Shown: positions 1 to 8,979, counted from the first letter of the stretch. The stretch: DNA of 45,816 bases from Kosmotogaceae bacterium UBA1373 (GCA_002305955.1 DBRH01000020.1:117899-163714); one strand, 5' to 3'. The notes: generated by a model from the sequence alone, not told the origin. A program made the numbers and translations.

Positions 1-42
1 CCAAGCTGAGGGTCGCGGGTTCGAGTCCCGTCGCCCGCTCCA
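1..42 (+). tRNA. tRNA-Gly, 3' part (window-truncated)
   Basis: The first bases fit a tRNA from anticodon position 35 onward: CC of the anticodon, A37-A38, the 3' anticodon-stem strand GCTGA, a five-base variable loop, T-stem GCGGG with loop TTCGAGT and partner CCCGT, acceptor strand CGCCCGC, discriminator T39 and an encoded CCA at 40-42. An anticodon ending in CC with a U discriminator and a GCGGGCG-type acceptor is characteristic of glycine. The 5' half and first anticodon base lie outside the window, so the exact isoacceptor cannot be named. Confidence 0.85.
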
Positions 43-43
43 A

Positions 44-544
44 CTATTTCACATCGTAGATCATCACCACCGAAGGACCAAGAGACACTATACCGCGCAG
101 AGAAAGCGAAATAGGCCTTTTCAGGTGAGTTGCAAGGTGTGCGATTCCGTTGTTTATCGTCGGTTCCAGCGTGATGTGGAGTTCGTTCACCAATCCCCTG
201 TCGGCAAAATCCGCGAAAGTTCTAGCCCCACCGATCAGACATGCCTGGTCGATCCCCCGGCCCTCGATCTCTTCGATCAGCGCTTCGGGCGGTGAAGAGC
301 GGAAAATCAGGCTTTCCGATTCTTCGTAAGCTGCAGGGTTTCTGGTGAGAACCACATTCAACCTTCCCGGGAGCGTTCTTCCTATGCTCTCATAGGTTCT
401 TCGACCCATAATGATCGTTCCTACACCGGTTGTGAGTTCTTTGAAATACCTTTTATCTTCCCTAGATGTCCACTCGGTCCTGTCGTTCTCAGAGAGAGCT
501 ATCATACCGTTCACCGTACTCGCGAAAACCGCTATCAACCTCAA
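44..544 (-). CDS. folA: Dihydrofolate reductase
   Basis: 166 residues. Reduces dihydrofolate to tetrahydrofolate with NADPH in the cytosol. Visible family features are the N-terminal strand MRLIAVFAST, the acidic active-site segment WTSREDKRYF (about 25-34, with D30 the likely catalytic acid), the NADPH-binding segment GTIIMGRRTYESIGR (about 42-56), PGRLNVVLTR (59-68) and IGGARTF (104-110). From memory the pattern closely follows the Thermotoga maritima enzyme, including the short length. The start is TTG (544-542), preceded at eight bases by GGAGGT. The gene converges on the tRNA-Gly with one base between them. Its leader contains a hairpin that covers the ribosome binding site. Confidence 0.88.
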   Translation of the reverse strand: MRLIAVFASTVNGMIALSENDRTEWTSREDKRYFKELTTGVGTIIMGRRTYESIGRTLPGRLNVVLTRNPAAYEESESLIFRSSPPEALIEEIEGRGIDQACLIGGARTFADFADRGLVNELHITLEPTINNGIAHLATHLKRPISLSLRGIVSLGPSVVMIYDVK

Positions 545-552
545 GGTCTTCT

Positions 553-569
553 ACCTCCCGGCGGGAGAT
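553..569 (-). promoter_or_regulatory. Hairpin covering the folA ribosome binding site
   Basis: On the minus strand ATCTCCC, a three-base loop GCC, and GGGAGGT can form a 7-bp stem (one U-G pair). The 3' arm is the GGGAGGT Shine-Dalgarno of folA. Seen in sequence; a role in limiting or regulating folA translation is inference. Confidence 0.4.
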
Positions 570-693
570 GTGTTTCTGCGAAGCTTCCGACGAAATTCAA
601 ATCGATTTTCCCGTGCTTCGCCGACCTCTCCCTGTACTTTTGAATTCTAACGCTTTTTCACACCGAGAACAAATTCCCAAAAATCCTCAACTG

Positions 694-702
694 TGTTATT
701 CT
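694..702 (+). promoter_or_regulatory. Possible extended -10 promoter for the lipoprotein operon
   Basis: TGTTATTCT reads as TG-n plus TATTCT. Transcription would begin near 709, just before the Shine-Dalgarno-like AGGAAGGTGAGG. No convincing -35 box is seen. Confidence 0.35.
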
Positions 703-716
703 CTATTTATAGGAAG

Positions 717-2657
717 GTGAGGATTATAAAGCTCAGGTTTGTCTCGATTCTATCAATGTTCGTTCTCTTGATTCCACTGGTTGCCTGCAGCGACCGGACC
801 GGTTATTCTGTTTCAATCAAGCAGGCTAGATGTGAATTCGCCGAGTGTTATCTCGATCTTGATATAAGGTATCCCGCGAAAGATAGGCCGGAGATTCTTA
901 TCACCGTTGACAGAATACCCGTAGATGCGATGGACGGAGTCAGAACTGACGATCCGAAGTACAGTTTCAAGCTTGAATCGTCGGGTTCCCACAAGATATA
1001 CGTAACTCTCGTAAAGGGCAAGAGGTTCTTGACCAGTCCGGTTTCAACCGATATCCTGGTCGATACCAGAATCCCCGAAACACCATCAATCATCTGGAGG
1101 GTGTCTGGAGGAATGCTGTTGATTCACCTGGCCACGCAAGGGAACATCTCTTATACGGCCTTCAAAATACTTGTCAACTCCGGGATTGAAAAGATCTCCA
1201 CATCTCCATATTTCGAGATCGATATAGAAAAGGGAAGAGATTACATCATACAGGGTTACACTTCGCGCGGCGTAAACCAGTCAGAGCCAGGGATTCTAGA
1301 TTTCCTGCTCAACGAAGATGAAGCGCCTAAGATAAATACCTTCATAGAGTCTCCATACTCCGGGGGCCCGATTATGCTCACACTGGAAGACGACTGGGAT
1401 AGAAGCAGTAGGCTTTCGGTGAACGCTTTCGCAGAACTGAGCGGTATTAGATTCCTCTACGATGGCCAGAGATTGATTCCCGAATCGCCTCTACCCCAGG
1501 GTGAGGACGCGATAGTGGTAAAGGTGATGGACTCTTCAGGCAATTGTACAGAGTATTGGGAGAGTTTCAACATAGTCAAGAGAACCTCGGAGAGCCTTCC
1601 GGAGCTGTATATTGAAGAAGGGGCAGTACGAAACGCTAAGTGGGCTGCGCAGGACGGAACAACCGTTTTGCAGAAGTTCGGCGGTGGTGAGTGGACCACC
1701 ATCTCGACCCATGACCGGGACGAAAAAACCACCACCATCCCTAGAGACTCTCTTTCTATCGAAGGCGATCTTTACAGGTTGCTCGTAAAAAGCGCTTCAG
1801 AGATCACACTTCCATCGATGCCGGTCTTTGCAAAAGAAAGCTTCTTCAAAAGATTCAGCACAGAGGTAATCTCATCGCTTTTGGGAATGGATGCCCTTCT
1901 GGTAGGAGAGAACGACTATCGCCTCTTTGGAAATATCGTGGTGAGAGAGAACTCCATAATGAAGGTCGAATCGGGTTCTACTCTGACCATTGCAAGAGGT
2001 AACACCCTCCTCGTGAGCGGTGTCCTTGATCTGGAAGGTAGAAAGGATAGAATAGCCCTGAACCCCGGGGGTTCTTACGGAACTTTAGAGGTCTCAAACA
2101 ACGGTATTTTGATCGCCAGGAACGTCGATTTCAACAAAACGCGAATAGTCGTAAAAAACGCCTCGGTGATCGCAATGGATGATTGCACTCTGGGAGCCGG
2201 TTTGGAGATACGCGGCGCCAGAACCGTTCAGTTGTACAACTGTGAGATAGCCGGAGACATACTCTTCGACGGTGTGATAGATCTTTACATACATTCATCC
2301 AGAACCGGCTCCGGAAAGTTCGTTTTGAGCAATTCTTTATCTTCTACGGTTTCCAGATCGAAGATAGAGAACGATACGGTAGAAATCAGGAATTCGAGAG
2401 TGAGTTTCCTTCTCGGAGCTGTTTCGTCGCAGAATTTGAAGATGCATCAGTTGTCCAGAGTATCTATGACCGGACTCGAGATATCCTCTGAGAAACTTGA
2501 AGTGCTTGAAGCCTCCTCGCTAAGCCTGGAAGAGATTTACAGCGATGGAAAGTTCTTACTGTCAGCAAGAACTCTCTCGAGAGTAAGTCTTAATGAAGAA
2601 CTCGCCGGAGAACTGGAACTTGAAACCGACGAAAAGTCGGTAATTGCGACGTACTGA
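717..2657 (+). CDS. Putative lipoprotein with beta-helix-like C-terminal half
   Basis: About 646 residues, function not recognised. The N-terminus KLRFVSILSMFVLLIPLVAC is a lipoprotein signal peptide with lipobox LVAC, so the mature protein should be anchored by a lipidated cysteine outside the inner membrane. From about residue 390 to the end the sequence is a series of short hydrophobic beta-like repeats (VRENSIMKVESGSTLTIARG, then similar units) typical of right-handed parallel beta-helix proteins. The middle part looks like beta-sandwich material. The start is uncertain: GTG at 717 is used here. GTG 693 is possible, and the Shine-Dalgarno-like AGGAAGGTGAGG lies best placed for a non-standard ATT at 723. 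It is followed after one base by the methyltransferase gene, so the two are probably co-transcribed. Confidence 0.6.
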   Translation: MRIIKLRFVSILSMFVLLIPLVACSDRTGYSVSIKQARCEFAECYLDLDIRYPAKDRPEILITVDRIPVDAMDGVRTDDPKYSFKLESSGSHKIYVTLVKGKRFLTSPVSTDILVDTRIPETPSIIWRVSGGMLLIHLATQGNISYTAFKILVNSGIEKISTSPYFEIDIEKGRDYIIQGYTSRGVNQSEPGILDFLLNEDEAPKINTFIESPYSGGPIMLTLEDDWDRSSRLSVNAFAELSGIRFLYDGQRLIPESPLPQGEDAIVVKVMDSSGNCTEYWESFNIVKRTSESLPELYIEEGAVRNAKWAAQDGTTVLQKFGGGEWTTISTHDRDEKTTTIPRDSLSIEGDLYRLLVKSASEITLPSMPVFAKESFFKRFSTEVISSLLGMDALLVGENDYRLFGNIVVRENSIMKVESGSTLTIARGNTLLVSGVLDLEGRKDRIALNPGGSYGTLEVSNNGILIARNVDFNKTRIVVKNASVIAMDDCTLGAGLEIRGARTVQLYNCEIAGDILFDGVIDLYIHSSRTGSGKFVLSNSLSSTVSRSKIENDTVEIRNSRVSFLLGAVSSQNLKMHQLSRVSMTGLEISSEKLEVLEASSLSLEEIYSDGKFLLSARTLSRVSLNEELAGELELETDEKSVIATY

Positions 2658-2658
2658 G

Positions 2659-3339
2659 ATGAAGGTTTTTGGAGATTTCGATCCCGGAGTCCTCAATGGA
2701 CTGATTTTTGACATTTCCTACCCGCTGTACAGAATAAACCACGGAACGGTTTTGCTATCATGGTTCTGCAAACCGCCCGGAAAAACCCGCAGATCACTCG
2801 AGCTGGGTTCTGGAAGCGGGGCGATTTCCATCTACCTGGCTTCAAGATACGGCATAACCGCTTCGGGAATCGAAGTGGATGGGCAATTACACAAAGTATC
2901 TTTGGAGAATGCCCGAAGAAACGGTGTGGAAGACAGGGTCTCTTTTTTCAACTGTTCGGTCAGTGATTTTCTCACTTCCAAACGTGAGACGCACCACGAT
3001 TTCGATATAGTGGTATCGAACCCTCCACACTACCTTCACCCGGGAATCGAGAGTCCCGACAGTAGAAGAAACACGGCCAGGAGAATATCTCCCGGGCTCA
3101 TGAACGAGTTCGTCAGAGCGACCGGGGCTCTCTTGAAGAACAGGGGAGCTTTCTTTTTTCTCGTCCATCCCAGAGACCTCACGAAGTGGATAAGGAGAAT
3201 GGAGGACGAGAGACTCGGAATCCACAGAATCAGATTTGCGCACGGCAAGAGTGGAGGACAGGCTCAGCTAGTTTTGATTGCTGGCAGAAAGAACTCCACG
3301 TCCGAAATACTGGTAGAACCGCCAATAATTTTGAGGTGA
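2659..3339 (+). CDS. TrmN6/HemK-type SAM-dependent N6-adenine methyltransferase
   Basis: 226 residues. Class I methyltransferase with SAM motif I LELGSGSGAI (47-56), an acidic motif II (GIEVDG) and the catalytic motif NPPH (121-124), the (N/D)PPY-type signature of enzymes that methylate exocyclic nitrogens. The overall layout (short N-terminus, SGSG, NPPH followed by a loop rich in R and S) most resembles tRNA1(Val) adenine-37 N6-methyltransferase (YfiC/TrmN6). HemK/PrmC-like protein methylation is the alternative. The ATG at 2659 begins one base after the preceding stop. A TTG at 2644 would add five residues. It is followed closely by tmk. Confidence 0.7.
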   Translation: MKVFGDFDPGVLNGLIFDISYPLYRINHGTVLLSWFCKPPGKTRRSLELGSGSGAISIYLASRYGITASGIEVDGQLHKVSLENARRNGVEDRVSFFNCSVSDFLTSKRETHHDFDIVVSNPPHYLHPGIESPDSRRNTARRISPGLMNEFVRATGALLKNRGAFFFLVHPRDLTKWIRRMEDERLGIHRIRFAHGKSGGQAQLVLIAGRKNSTSEILVEPPIILR

Positions 3340-3347
3340 ATGCAGGA

Positions 3348-3977
3348 ATGTTCATTTGTTTCGAAGGAATCGACGGGTCTGGAAAAACGACTCAAATCAA
3401 ACTTTTACAGGAATACTTGAGTCAATTAAGAGTAGAACATATAATTGTAAGGGAACCGGGAGGCACTAAAGCCGGTGAGGAGATAAGGAACATCCTACTC
3501 CACAGCGATTTCAGGCTGCAGCCGGAGTCTGAGTTGCTGTTGTTTATGGCAGCAAGAGCCCAGATAGTGAGAGAAGTCATCAGACCTGCGCTTGAAAAAG
3601 GACTTGTGGTGCTGGCAGACAGGTTCATGGATTCCTCGCTGGCGTACCAGGGAATAGGTAGATCGATTGGAATAGAAATAGTCAGAACCATAAACGGGTT
3701 TGCAGTCGGTTCAACTATCCCGGATATCATTATATACATCGATGTTCCTGCAACTGAAGCTGTCTTGCGGATGAGAAAAGAAAAGAAAAATGATAAAATA
3801 GAAGTGGAGAGTTTGGAGTTTTTCGAAAAAGTAAGGAACGGTTATATGAAAATTATCAGGGAGAAATTGGATAATTATGAAATTGTGGATGGAACCAGAA
3901 GTATGATAGAGGTTCACGAATGTATCAGAAACATTATTGATCGTTTTCTACAGAGATTCAGGCTCAACGGGAGGTGA
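3348..3977 (+). CDS. tmk: Thymidylate kinase
   Basis: 209 residues, the usual length. Phosphorylates dTMP to dTDP with ATP. The P-loop GIDGSGKTT lies at residues 7-15, followed by VREPGGTKAGEEIR (dTMP-binding), DRFMDSSLAYQGIGR (the DR(Y/F/H) motif) and a LID region EKKNDKIEVESLEFFEKVRNGY. The frame is open from 3186, but the conserved N-terminus MFICFEGIDG and an AGGTGA eight bases upstream fix the ATG at 3348. The gene lies six bases upstream of clpC and is probably translated from the same message. Base composition becomes A/T-rich in its 3' third. Confidence 0.9.
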   Translation: MFICFEGIDGSGKTTQIKLLQEYLSQLRVEHIIVREPGGTKAGEEIRNILLHSDFRLQPESELLLFMAARAQIVREVIRPALEKGLVVLADRFMDSSLAYQGIGRSIGIEIVRTINGFAVGSTIPDIIIYIDVPATEAVLRMRKEKKNDKIEVESLEFFEKVRNGYMKIIREKLDNYEIVDGTRSMIEVHECIRNIIDRFLQRFRLNGR

Positions 3978-3983
3978 AATAGA

Positions 3984-6479
3984 ATGTATTTCGACAAGTT
4001 TTCTGAAGGCGCCGCGCAGGTTTTCGTAACGGCACAGGACGAGGCCAGAGGTCTCGGCCACCCGTATGTTGGAACCGAACACCTCCTTCTGGCAATCATC
4101 AAGGTCGATAATGAGCAAACAACCAGGATTCTCAGGAACTATTCCATAACATATGAAAGAGTCTCCAGAGAAGTGACTTCGATGGTAGGCACCAATGTTC
4201 ATCAGTCTGTAGTCGGAGCCCCACAGATGACCCCCAGGGCGAGACGAGTCATAGAGCTTGCAAACGATGAATCAAAAATGCTCGGTCAGGACAAGATCGA
4301 CGTTGAACATATTTTGCTTGGTATCGTACGCGAAGGAGAAGGGATCGCAGCGCATATTTTGAAGCAGATGGGTGTGAACCTCTCTCAACTCAGGAGAGAG
4401 ATTATCGAAAACATCACCGGAGACTGGGACGACGGCGGCTCAGAACAACCGGAGAACGTTTTTTCTCCGCAGCAAAACACGAGCACCAGCGCGGCTATCA
4501 AACAGCTCGAAGGTTTTGGAACCGATCTGACTTCGATGGCCCGGACCGGAAAGCTCGATCCGATAATAGGCAGAGAGATAGAACGCCAGAGGTTAATGGA
4601 GGTCCTATCCAGAAGAAAGAAGAACAATCCCGTGTTGATTGGCGAACCGGGAGTTGGAAAAACCGCGATTGTCGAAGGTCTGGCACAGATGATAGTCGAT
4701 GAGGAGATACCCGAGACTCTCAAGAACAAGGTTATCTTCGCGCTCGACGTGGCCTCTTTGATAGCCGGAACGAAATACAGGGGAGAGTTCGAGAAACGTC
4801 TGAAGAAATTGATTCATGTAGTCAAGTCCAACGGCAACATCATACTTTTCATCGACGAAGTGCACACGATCGTCGGAGCCGGTTCGGCCGAAGGTGCCGT
4901 GGACGCCGCCAATATTTTGAAACCCGCACTGGCAAGCGGAGAGATAAGGTGCATTGGCTCTACGACTCCCGACGAATACAGGAAGTATATAGAGAAAGAC
5001 GCCGCCCTGGAGAGACGTTTCCAGAAGATATACGTTACCGAACCGTCACCGGAGCAGTCCGTCGAGATTCTGAAGGGAATAAGACACAAGTACGAATTAC
5101 ACCACAAAGTCAAATACACAGAGATAGCACTGGAAGCGGCCGTGATGCTTTCCCATCGCTACGTTTCCGATAGATTCCTTCCCGACAAAGCGATAGATAT
5201 AATAGATGAAGCCGGTTCGAGGGCAAGACTTCAGAAGTTGACCATACCTGAAGAGCTTAAAAAGATGCAGACCGAGCTGGAGCTGTTGAAAATAAAGAGG
5301 GAGACGGCCGCAGCTGATCAGGAGTACGAAAAGGCTGCCCAGTTGAAGGAGAAGGAAAGAATACTCCAGCAGAAGTACAGAGATAGCTACAACCAGTGGC
5401 GCAGCAGGGTCGATAGCGAAATCGTGACACTCGATGAAGACGAGATAGCGGAAATCGTTTCCAACTGGACCGGTATTCCTCTCAGGAAGCTCGAAGAGAC
5501 GGATACTGAGAAGCTACTAACTCTAGAGTCGGCCCTTCATGAGAGAATAGTCTCTCAGGACGAGGCTATCTCCGCCGTCGCCAAATCCATAAGACGTGCC
5601 CGCAGCGGCCTCAAAGACCCCAGAAGACCGATAGGCACTTTCCTCTTCCTTGGACCTACAGGTGTGGGGAAGACCGAGCTGGCCAAGGCGCTGGCCGAGT
5701 ATCTCTTCGGGGACGACAAATCTCTGGTCAGATTCGATATGTCCGAGTACATGGAACGCTTCTCGGTATCGAGACTTATCGGGGCTCCTCCGGGATATGT
5801 CGGTTACGACGAAGGTGGAACTCTCACCGAAAGAATCAGGAAGAGACCTTTCTCTGTGATACTGTTCGACGAAATCGAGAAGGCTCACCCGGACATATTC
5901 AATATCCTTCTCCAGATTATGGACGACGGACGGCTCACCGATTCACAGGGAAGGCAGGTCGATTTCAGGAACACCATAGTAATAATGACCAGCAATCTGG
6001 GAGGTGAATTCATCAACAAGACCAAGACTTCGATTGGTTTCGTGGAATCCACCCGTCAGGACAGGGAGTACGAGGCTATGAAGACCTCCGTCCTGGAAGA
6101 GGTCAAGAAGACTTTCAGACCGGAGTTCCTCAACAGGCTTGATGAAATCGTTGTATTCCATCAACTGACTAAGGAACAGATAAAGGTGATTATAGATATC
6201 CTTATGAGAGATATGCGTAAACGTCTGAAAGATAAGCACCTGGAACTGGTACTGACAGACAAGGCCCAGGATTTCTTGGTTGAGGAAGGATTCAACCCGG
6301 TATACGGTGCGAGACCTCTAAAGAGGGCCATACAGAAGTATGTTGAAGATCCGCTCTCAGAGGAGCTCCTTCGCGGAAGGTTCCACGAGGGCGACATGAT
6401 CACCATCGAGTTGAAGAACAAGCTACTGGTCTTCACCAGAAAAAAAGATGAAAAGGCGGAAGTCAGTGCTACAACTTGA
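3984..6479 (+). CDS. clpC: ClpC-type AAA+ unfoldase (Clp protease ATPase subunit)
   Basis: 831 residues. Domains in order are a double Clp N-repeat (about 1-145, FSEGAAQVFVTAQDEARGLG then TPRARRVIELANDESK), AAA module 1 with Walker A GEPGVGKT (220-227), a short UVR-like middle segment around 448-465 (EYEKAAQLKEKERILQQKY), AAA module 2 with Walker A GPTGVGKT (557-564), and a Clp D2-small domain. The short middle domain distinguishes ClpC from ClpB. It unfolds substrates for ClpP in the cytosol. The Shine-Dalgarno GGGAGGTGAAATAG precedes the ATG. Unlike in Bacillus, no ctsR, mcsA or mcsB lies upstream, but radA and disA follow as they do there. Confidence 0.93.
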   Translation: MYFDKFSEGAAQVFVTAQDEARGLGHPYVGTEHLLLAIIKVDNEQTTRILRNYSITYERVSREVTSMVGTNVHQSVVGAPQMTPRARRVIELANDESKMLGQDKIDVEHILLGIVREGEGIAAHILKQMGVNLSQLRREIIENITGDWDDGGSEQPENVFSPQQNTSTSAAIKQLEGFGTDLTSMARTGKLDPIIGREIERQRLMEVLSRRKKNNPVLIGEPGVGKTAIVEGLAQMIVDEEIPETLKNKVIFALDVASLIAGTKYRGEFEKRLKKLIHVVKSNGNIILFIDEVHTIVGAGSAEGAVDAANILKPALASGEIRCIGSTTPDEYRKYIEKDAALERRFQKIYVTEPSPEQSVEILKGIRHKYELHHKVKYTEIALEAAVMLSHRYVSDRFLPDKAIDIIDEAGSRARLQKLTIPEELKKMQTELELLKIKRETAAADQEYEKAAQLKEKERILQQKYRDSYNQWRSRVDSEIVTLDEDEIAEIVSNWTGIPLRKLEETDTEKLLTLESALHERIVSQDEAISAVAKSIRRARSGLKDPRRPIGTFLFLGPTGVGKTELAKALAEYLFGDDKSLVRFDMSEYMERFSVSRLIGAPPGYVGYDEGGTLTERIRKRPFSVILFDEIEKAHPDIFNILLQIMDDGRLTDSQGRQVDFRNTIVIMTSNLGGEFINKTKTSIGFVESTRQDREYEAMKTSVLEEVKKTFRPEFLNRLDEIVVFHQLTKEQIKVIIDILMRDMRKRLKDKHLELVLTDKAQDFLVEEGFNPVYGARPLKRAIQKYVEDPLSEELLRGRFHEGDMITIELKNKLLVFTRKKDEKAEVSATT

Positions 6480-6511
6480 TCTACAGTTACGACCGTTATA
6501 TTGACTAAAAA

Positions 6512-6536
6512 AGGGGGCACATTTATTGTGCCCCCT
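6512..6536. terminator. Hairpin after clpC (GGGGGCAC / GTGCCCCC)
   Basis: An 8-bp perfect stem (6513-6520 with 6528-6535), extended by A6512/T6536, encloses a seven-base A/T loop. The run of A before it gives a good U-tail only on the minus strand; on the plus strand the stem is followed by TGTGTATAAT. It may pause or end clpC transcription, but it is not a textbook plus-strand terminator. Confidence 0.55.
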
Positions 6537-6539
6537 GTG

Positions 6540-6545
6540 TATAAT
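6540..6545 (+). promoter_or_regulatory. Candidate -10 box (TATAAT) for radA-disA
   Basis: Perfect TATAAT directly after the hairpin, 51 bases upstream of the radA ATG. No good -35 at the right distance: TTGACT at 6501 is 33 bases away. Confidence 0.4.
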
Positions 6546-6590
6546 AAATCGAAAGATACATGAAGAAAGGAGAGCTCGATCCAGAAGTCT

Positions 6591-7913
6591 ATGAAGAAAA
6601 AACAAAGCTATGTCTGTGATGCCTGCGGTTACGAATCACCGGCCTGGTTCGGGAAGTGTCCGTCCTGCGAAGAGTGGAACACGGCGGTAGCCTTCAATCC
6701 CACTGATAACAGCTCCTCTCAGGAGACTCGCCAACCGGACATAAAACCCCTTTCAGACGTAAGTACTGTAGAATCGCCGCGCCTCAGGAGCGGGATAGAG
6801 GAGTTCGACAGGTCCATCGGAGGCGGGATCGTTCCTGGAAGCGCAGTTTTGATAAGCGGAGAACCGGGAATCGGAAAATCCACCTTCATGCTTCAGCTCT
6901 CCAACTACATAGCCAGAGACAGTCAGATTCTCTACGTTTCAGGCGAAGAATCCCCCCGACAGTTGAAAATGAGAGCCGACAGACTCGGCCTGGCGAACAC
7001 CGGAAACATCCATATCATGTCGGCAAACGATATCTCCTTCATCAGAGCGGGAGACATCTCCAGGTACGCTCTCATGGTCTTCGACTCTCTTCAAACACTC
7101 AAGCTATCGGATGTCCCTTCCCTACCCGGCTCGATAGTGCAGGTTAGAGAGTGCGCAAATGCCCTGGTGTCGAACGCCAAGAGCTCCGAAGTGCCGGTTT
7201 TTATCGTCTCGCATGTAACTAAGGGCGGACAGATCGCCGGACCCAAGTTGATAGAGCATCTGGTTGACACGGTTCTATATTTTGAAGCCAGCAAGACGGG
7301 ATATCGCTTCCTGAGGACCGTGAAAAACCGTTTCGGTCCATCCGACGAGATAGCCGTATTCGAAATGACCTCCTCCGGCCTCAAGGAGATCGCCGATATA
7401 AGCAGCGTTTTTGTCGAAGACTTCATCAGTTCGCCGGGGAATACAATAGCAGTGATCTCCGAGGGATCGAGGGCTTTTCTAGTGGAGATCCAGGCCCTTG
7501 TATCCAGGCCTATCTACGGGACCCCGCGGAGGCTTTCCACCGGCGTACCGCTCGAGAGAGTTCTTCTGGTGGCGGCCGTTCTCACCAAGAGGGCTAACAT
7601 ACCGCTCGACAGTCTAGATCTTTATGTCAACGTTGCCGGTGGTCTGCAGATAGAAGATACCGGGGTGGACCTCGCGGTCGCCACTGCTCTCATATCTTCA
7701 TTCACAGATACTGCAATTCCAGATAATTTTGCCGTTTTCGGCGAACTGGGACTGGACGGTACGGTTCGCTCCGTGTCTTCTGCGGAACGGAGACTAGACC
7801 GCGTGAAAAATTCGCCCTTCAATGAAGTGATTTCTCCCGAGGGCAAGAATGGTATAAAAGACGTGAAGCAACTTTTGAGACTCATCGGAGGGATAAAAAG
7901 TGGAGAGAAGTGA
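6591..7913 (+). CDS. radA: DNA repair protein RadA (Sms)
   Basis: 440 residues. A RecA-like ATPase and DnaB-type helicase that promotes branch migration during recombination. An N-terminal zinc finger uses C9, C12, C23 and C26 (CDACG, CPSCEEW). Walker A is GEPGIGKST (90-98), the RadA-specific KNRFG motif is at 245-249, and the C-terminal third is a Lon-protease-like domain (VAGGLQIEDTGVDLAVA). The Shine-Dalgarno AAAGGAGAG (6566-6574) is about 16 bases from the ATG at 6591, unusually far. An in-frame ATC at 6579 would be better spaced but gives a non-standard start. Its 3' end overlaps disA by 14 bases. Confidence 0.93.
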   Translation: MKKKQSYVCDACGYESPAWFGKCPSCEEWNTAVAFNPTDNSSSQETRQPDIKPLSDVSTVESPRLRSGIEEFDRSIGGGIVPGSAVLISGEPGIGKSTFMLQLSNYIARDSQILYVSGEESPRQLKMRADRLGLANTGNIHIMSANDISFIRAGDISRYALMVFDSLQTLKLSDVPSLPGSIVQVRECANALVSNAKSSEVPVFIVSHVTKGGQIAGPKLIEHLVDTVLYFEASKTGYRFLRTVKNRFGPSDEIAVFEMTSSGLKEIADISSVFVEDFISSPGNTIAVISEGSRAFLVEIQALVSRPIYGTPRRLSTGVPLERVLLVAAVLTKRANIPLDSLDLYVNVAGGLQIEDTGVDLAVATALISSFTDTAIPDNFAVFGELGLDGTVRSVSSAERRLDRVKNSPFNEVISPEGKNGIKDVKQLLRLIGGIKSGEK

Positions 7914-8979
7914 GTTTATTGAGAAATTGAAGATCATCGCCCCTGGAACTCCCCTCAGGCACGCCCTCGACGACATTCAGGATGCCAGCATCGGCGGGCT
8001 GCTCTTTTTCGTGGACGATTACAAGAAGTACAGCAACTTGATGCAAATCGGCTTTCTTCTGAACTGCTCCTTCAACGCAAACAAATTATACGAACTGGCC
8101 AAGATGGACGGCGCCATCGTTGTGACCGAAGATCTTTCGATGATCATAGGTGCCAACGTACAGCTGATTCCTGACCACAACATAAGCACCAACCAGACCG
8201 GTATGAGACACCGCGCCGCAGAGAGAATGGCAAAAGAAACGGGGAAGATGCTCGTTGCAGTCTCCAAGAGGCGGAACACAATGACGATTTTCTTCGGCGA
8301 CTTCGTATATACGTTGAACAACGTCGAGACTCTGACTTCTAAAATAACCCAGACGATAAGAACGGCCGAAAAATACAAAGAGGCTTTTATAGAGGCTCTG
8401 ACGGGAATGGAGTTCATGGAAAGGGCCGGCTCGCTCACTCTCTTCGATGTGGTGAAAACAATCCAGAAAGGACTCATGGTAATGATGATAGGCCAGGAAG
8501 CGGAGGTAACAATTGCCGAACTTGGAAACCACGGAAGGTTTCCCCAGATGCAGATCACTGAGATGCTGGTCAACGTGGGTGAGGAGATCGAGAACCTGGT
8601 GCTGGATTTCAGCGATGAACTGGTCGAATCTGAAGAAATGGAAGAGACTCTGACCAGACTCAATGGACTAACCGAGAAAGAGATCAACAGTTTCGGTTCA
8701 ATTCTCAGAATCTTAGGGTACGATATCACTACGGCATCTCAGGCGGTGGAGTACTTCATACGTTCCAGGGGCATCCGTTTCGCAAGGCATATTCCGCGAA
8801 TCCCGCTTCAAGTGGCCATAAATCTGGGAAGGGAGTTTGGAACGCTGTATAATCTCCTTGAGAGCACGGAAGACGAGTTAAAGGATGTCGATGGTATAGG
8901 AGAAAAGCGCGCCTCGGCAATAAGGCACGCGATCGATATATATAAAAAGTCCGGACAGGTTACAATTCCAGGTTTTTGA
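7900..8979 (+). CDS. disA: DNA integrity scanning protein DisA, diadenylate cyclase
   Basis: 359 residues, full length. Makes cyclic di-AMP from two ATP and senses branched DNA. The N-terminal DAC domain has the DGA motif at 70-72 and RHR at 103-105 (GMRHRAAERM). A central helical domain and a C-terminal helix-hairpin-helix region (DVDGIGEKRASAIRHAI) follow. The start is GTG inside the end of radA, with Shine-Dalgarno GGAGGG just upstream, so translation is coupled. The radA-disA pairing is also known from Bacillus and links branch processing by RadA to DisA signalling. The 3' end overlaps the convergent amidohydrolase-like gene by 20 bases. Confidence 0.94.
   Translation: MERSEFIEKLKIIAPGTPLRHALDDIQDASIGGLLFFVDDYKKYSNLMQIGFLLNCSFNANKLYELAKMDGAIVVTEDLSMIIGANVQLIPDHNISTNQTGMRHRAAERMAKETGKMLVAVSKRRNTMTIFFGDFVYTLNNVETLTSKITQTIRTAEKYKEAFIEALTGMEFMERAGSLTLFDVVKTIQKGLMVMMIGQEAEVTIAELGNHGRFPQMQITEMLVNVGEEIENLVLDFSDELVESEEMEETLTRLNGLTEKEINSFGSILRILGYDITTASQAVEYFIRSRGIRFARHIPRIPLQVAINLGREFGTLYNLLESTEDELKDVDGIGEKRASAIRHAIDIYKKSGQVTIPGF

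Noticed and set aside
6501..6545. TTGACT and TATAAT as one promoter before radA
   Set aside because: The boxes are 33 bases apart and a strong hairpin lies between them.
8019..8729. Minus-strand open frame opposite disA
   Set aside because: Low-complexity S/I/T-rich shadow of an unmistakable DisA gene.
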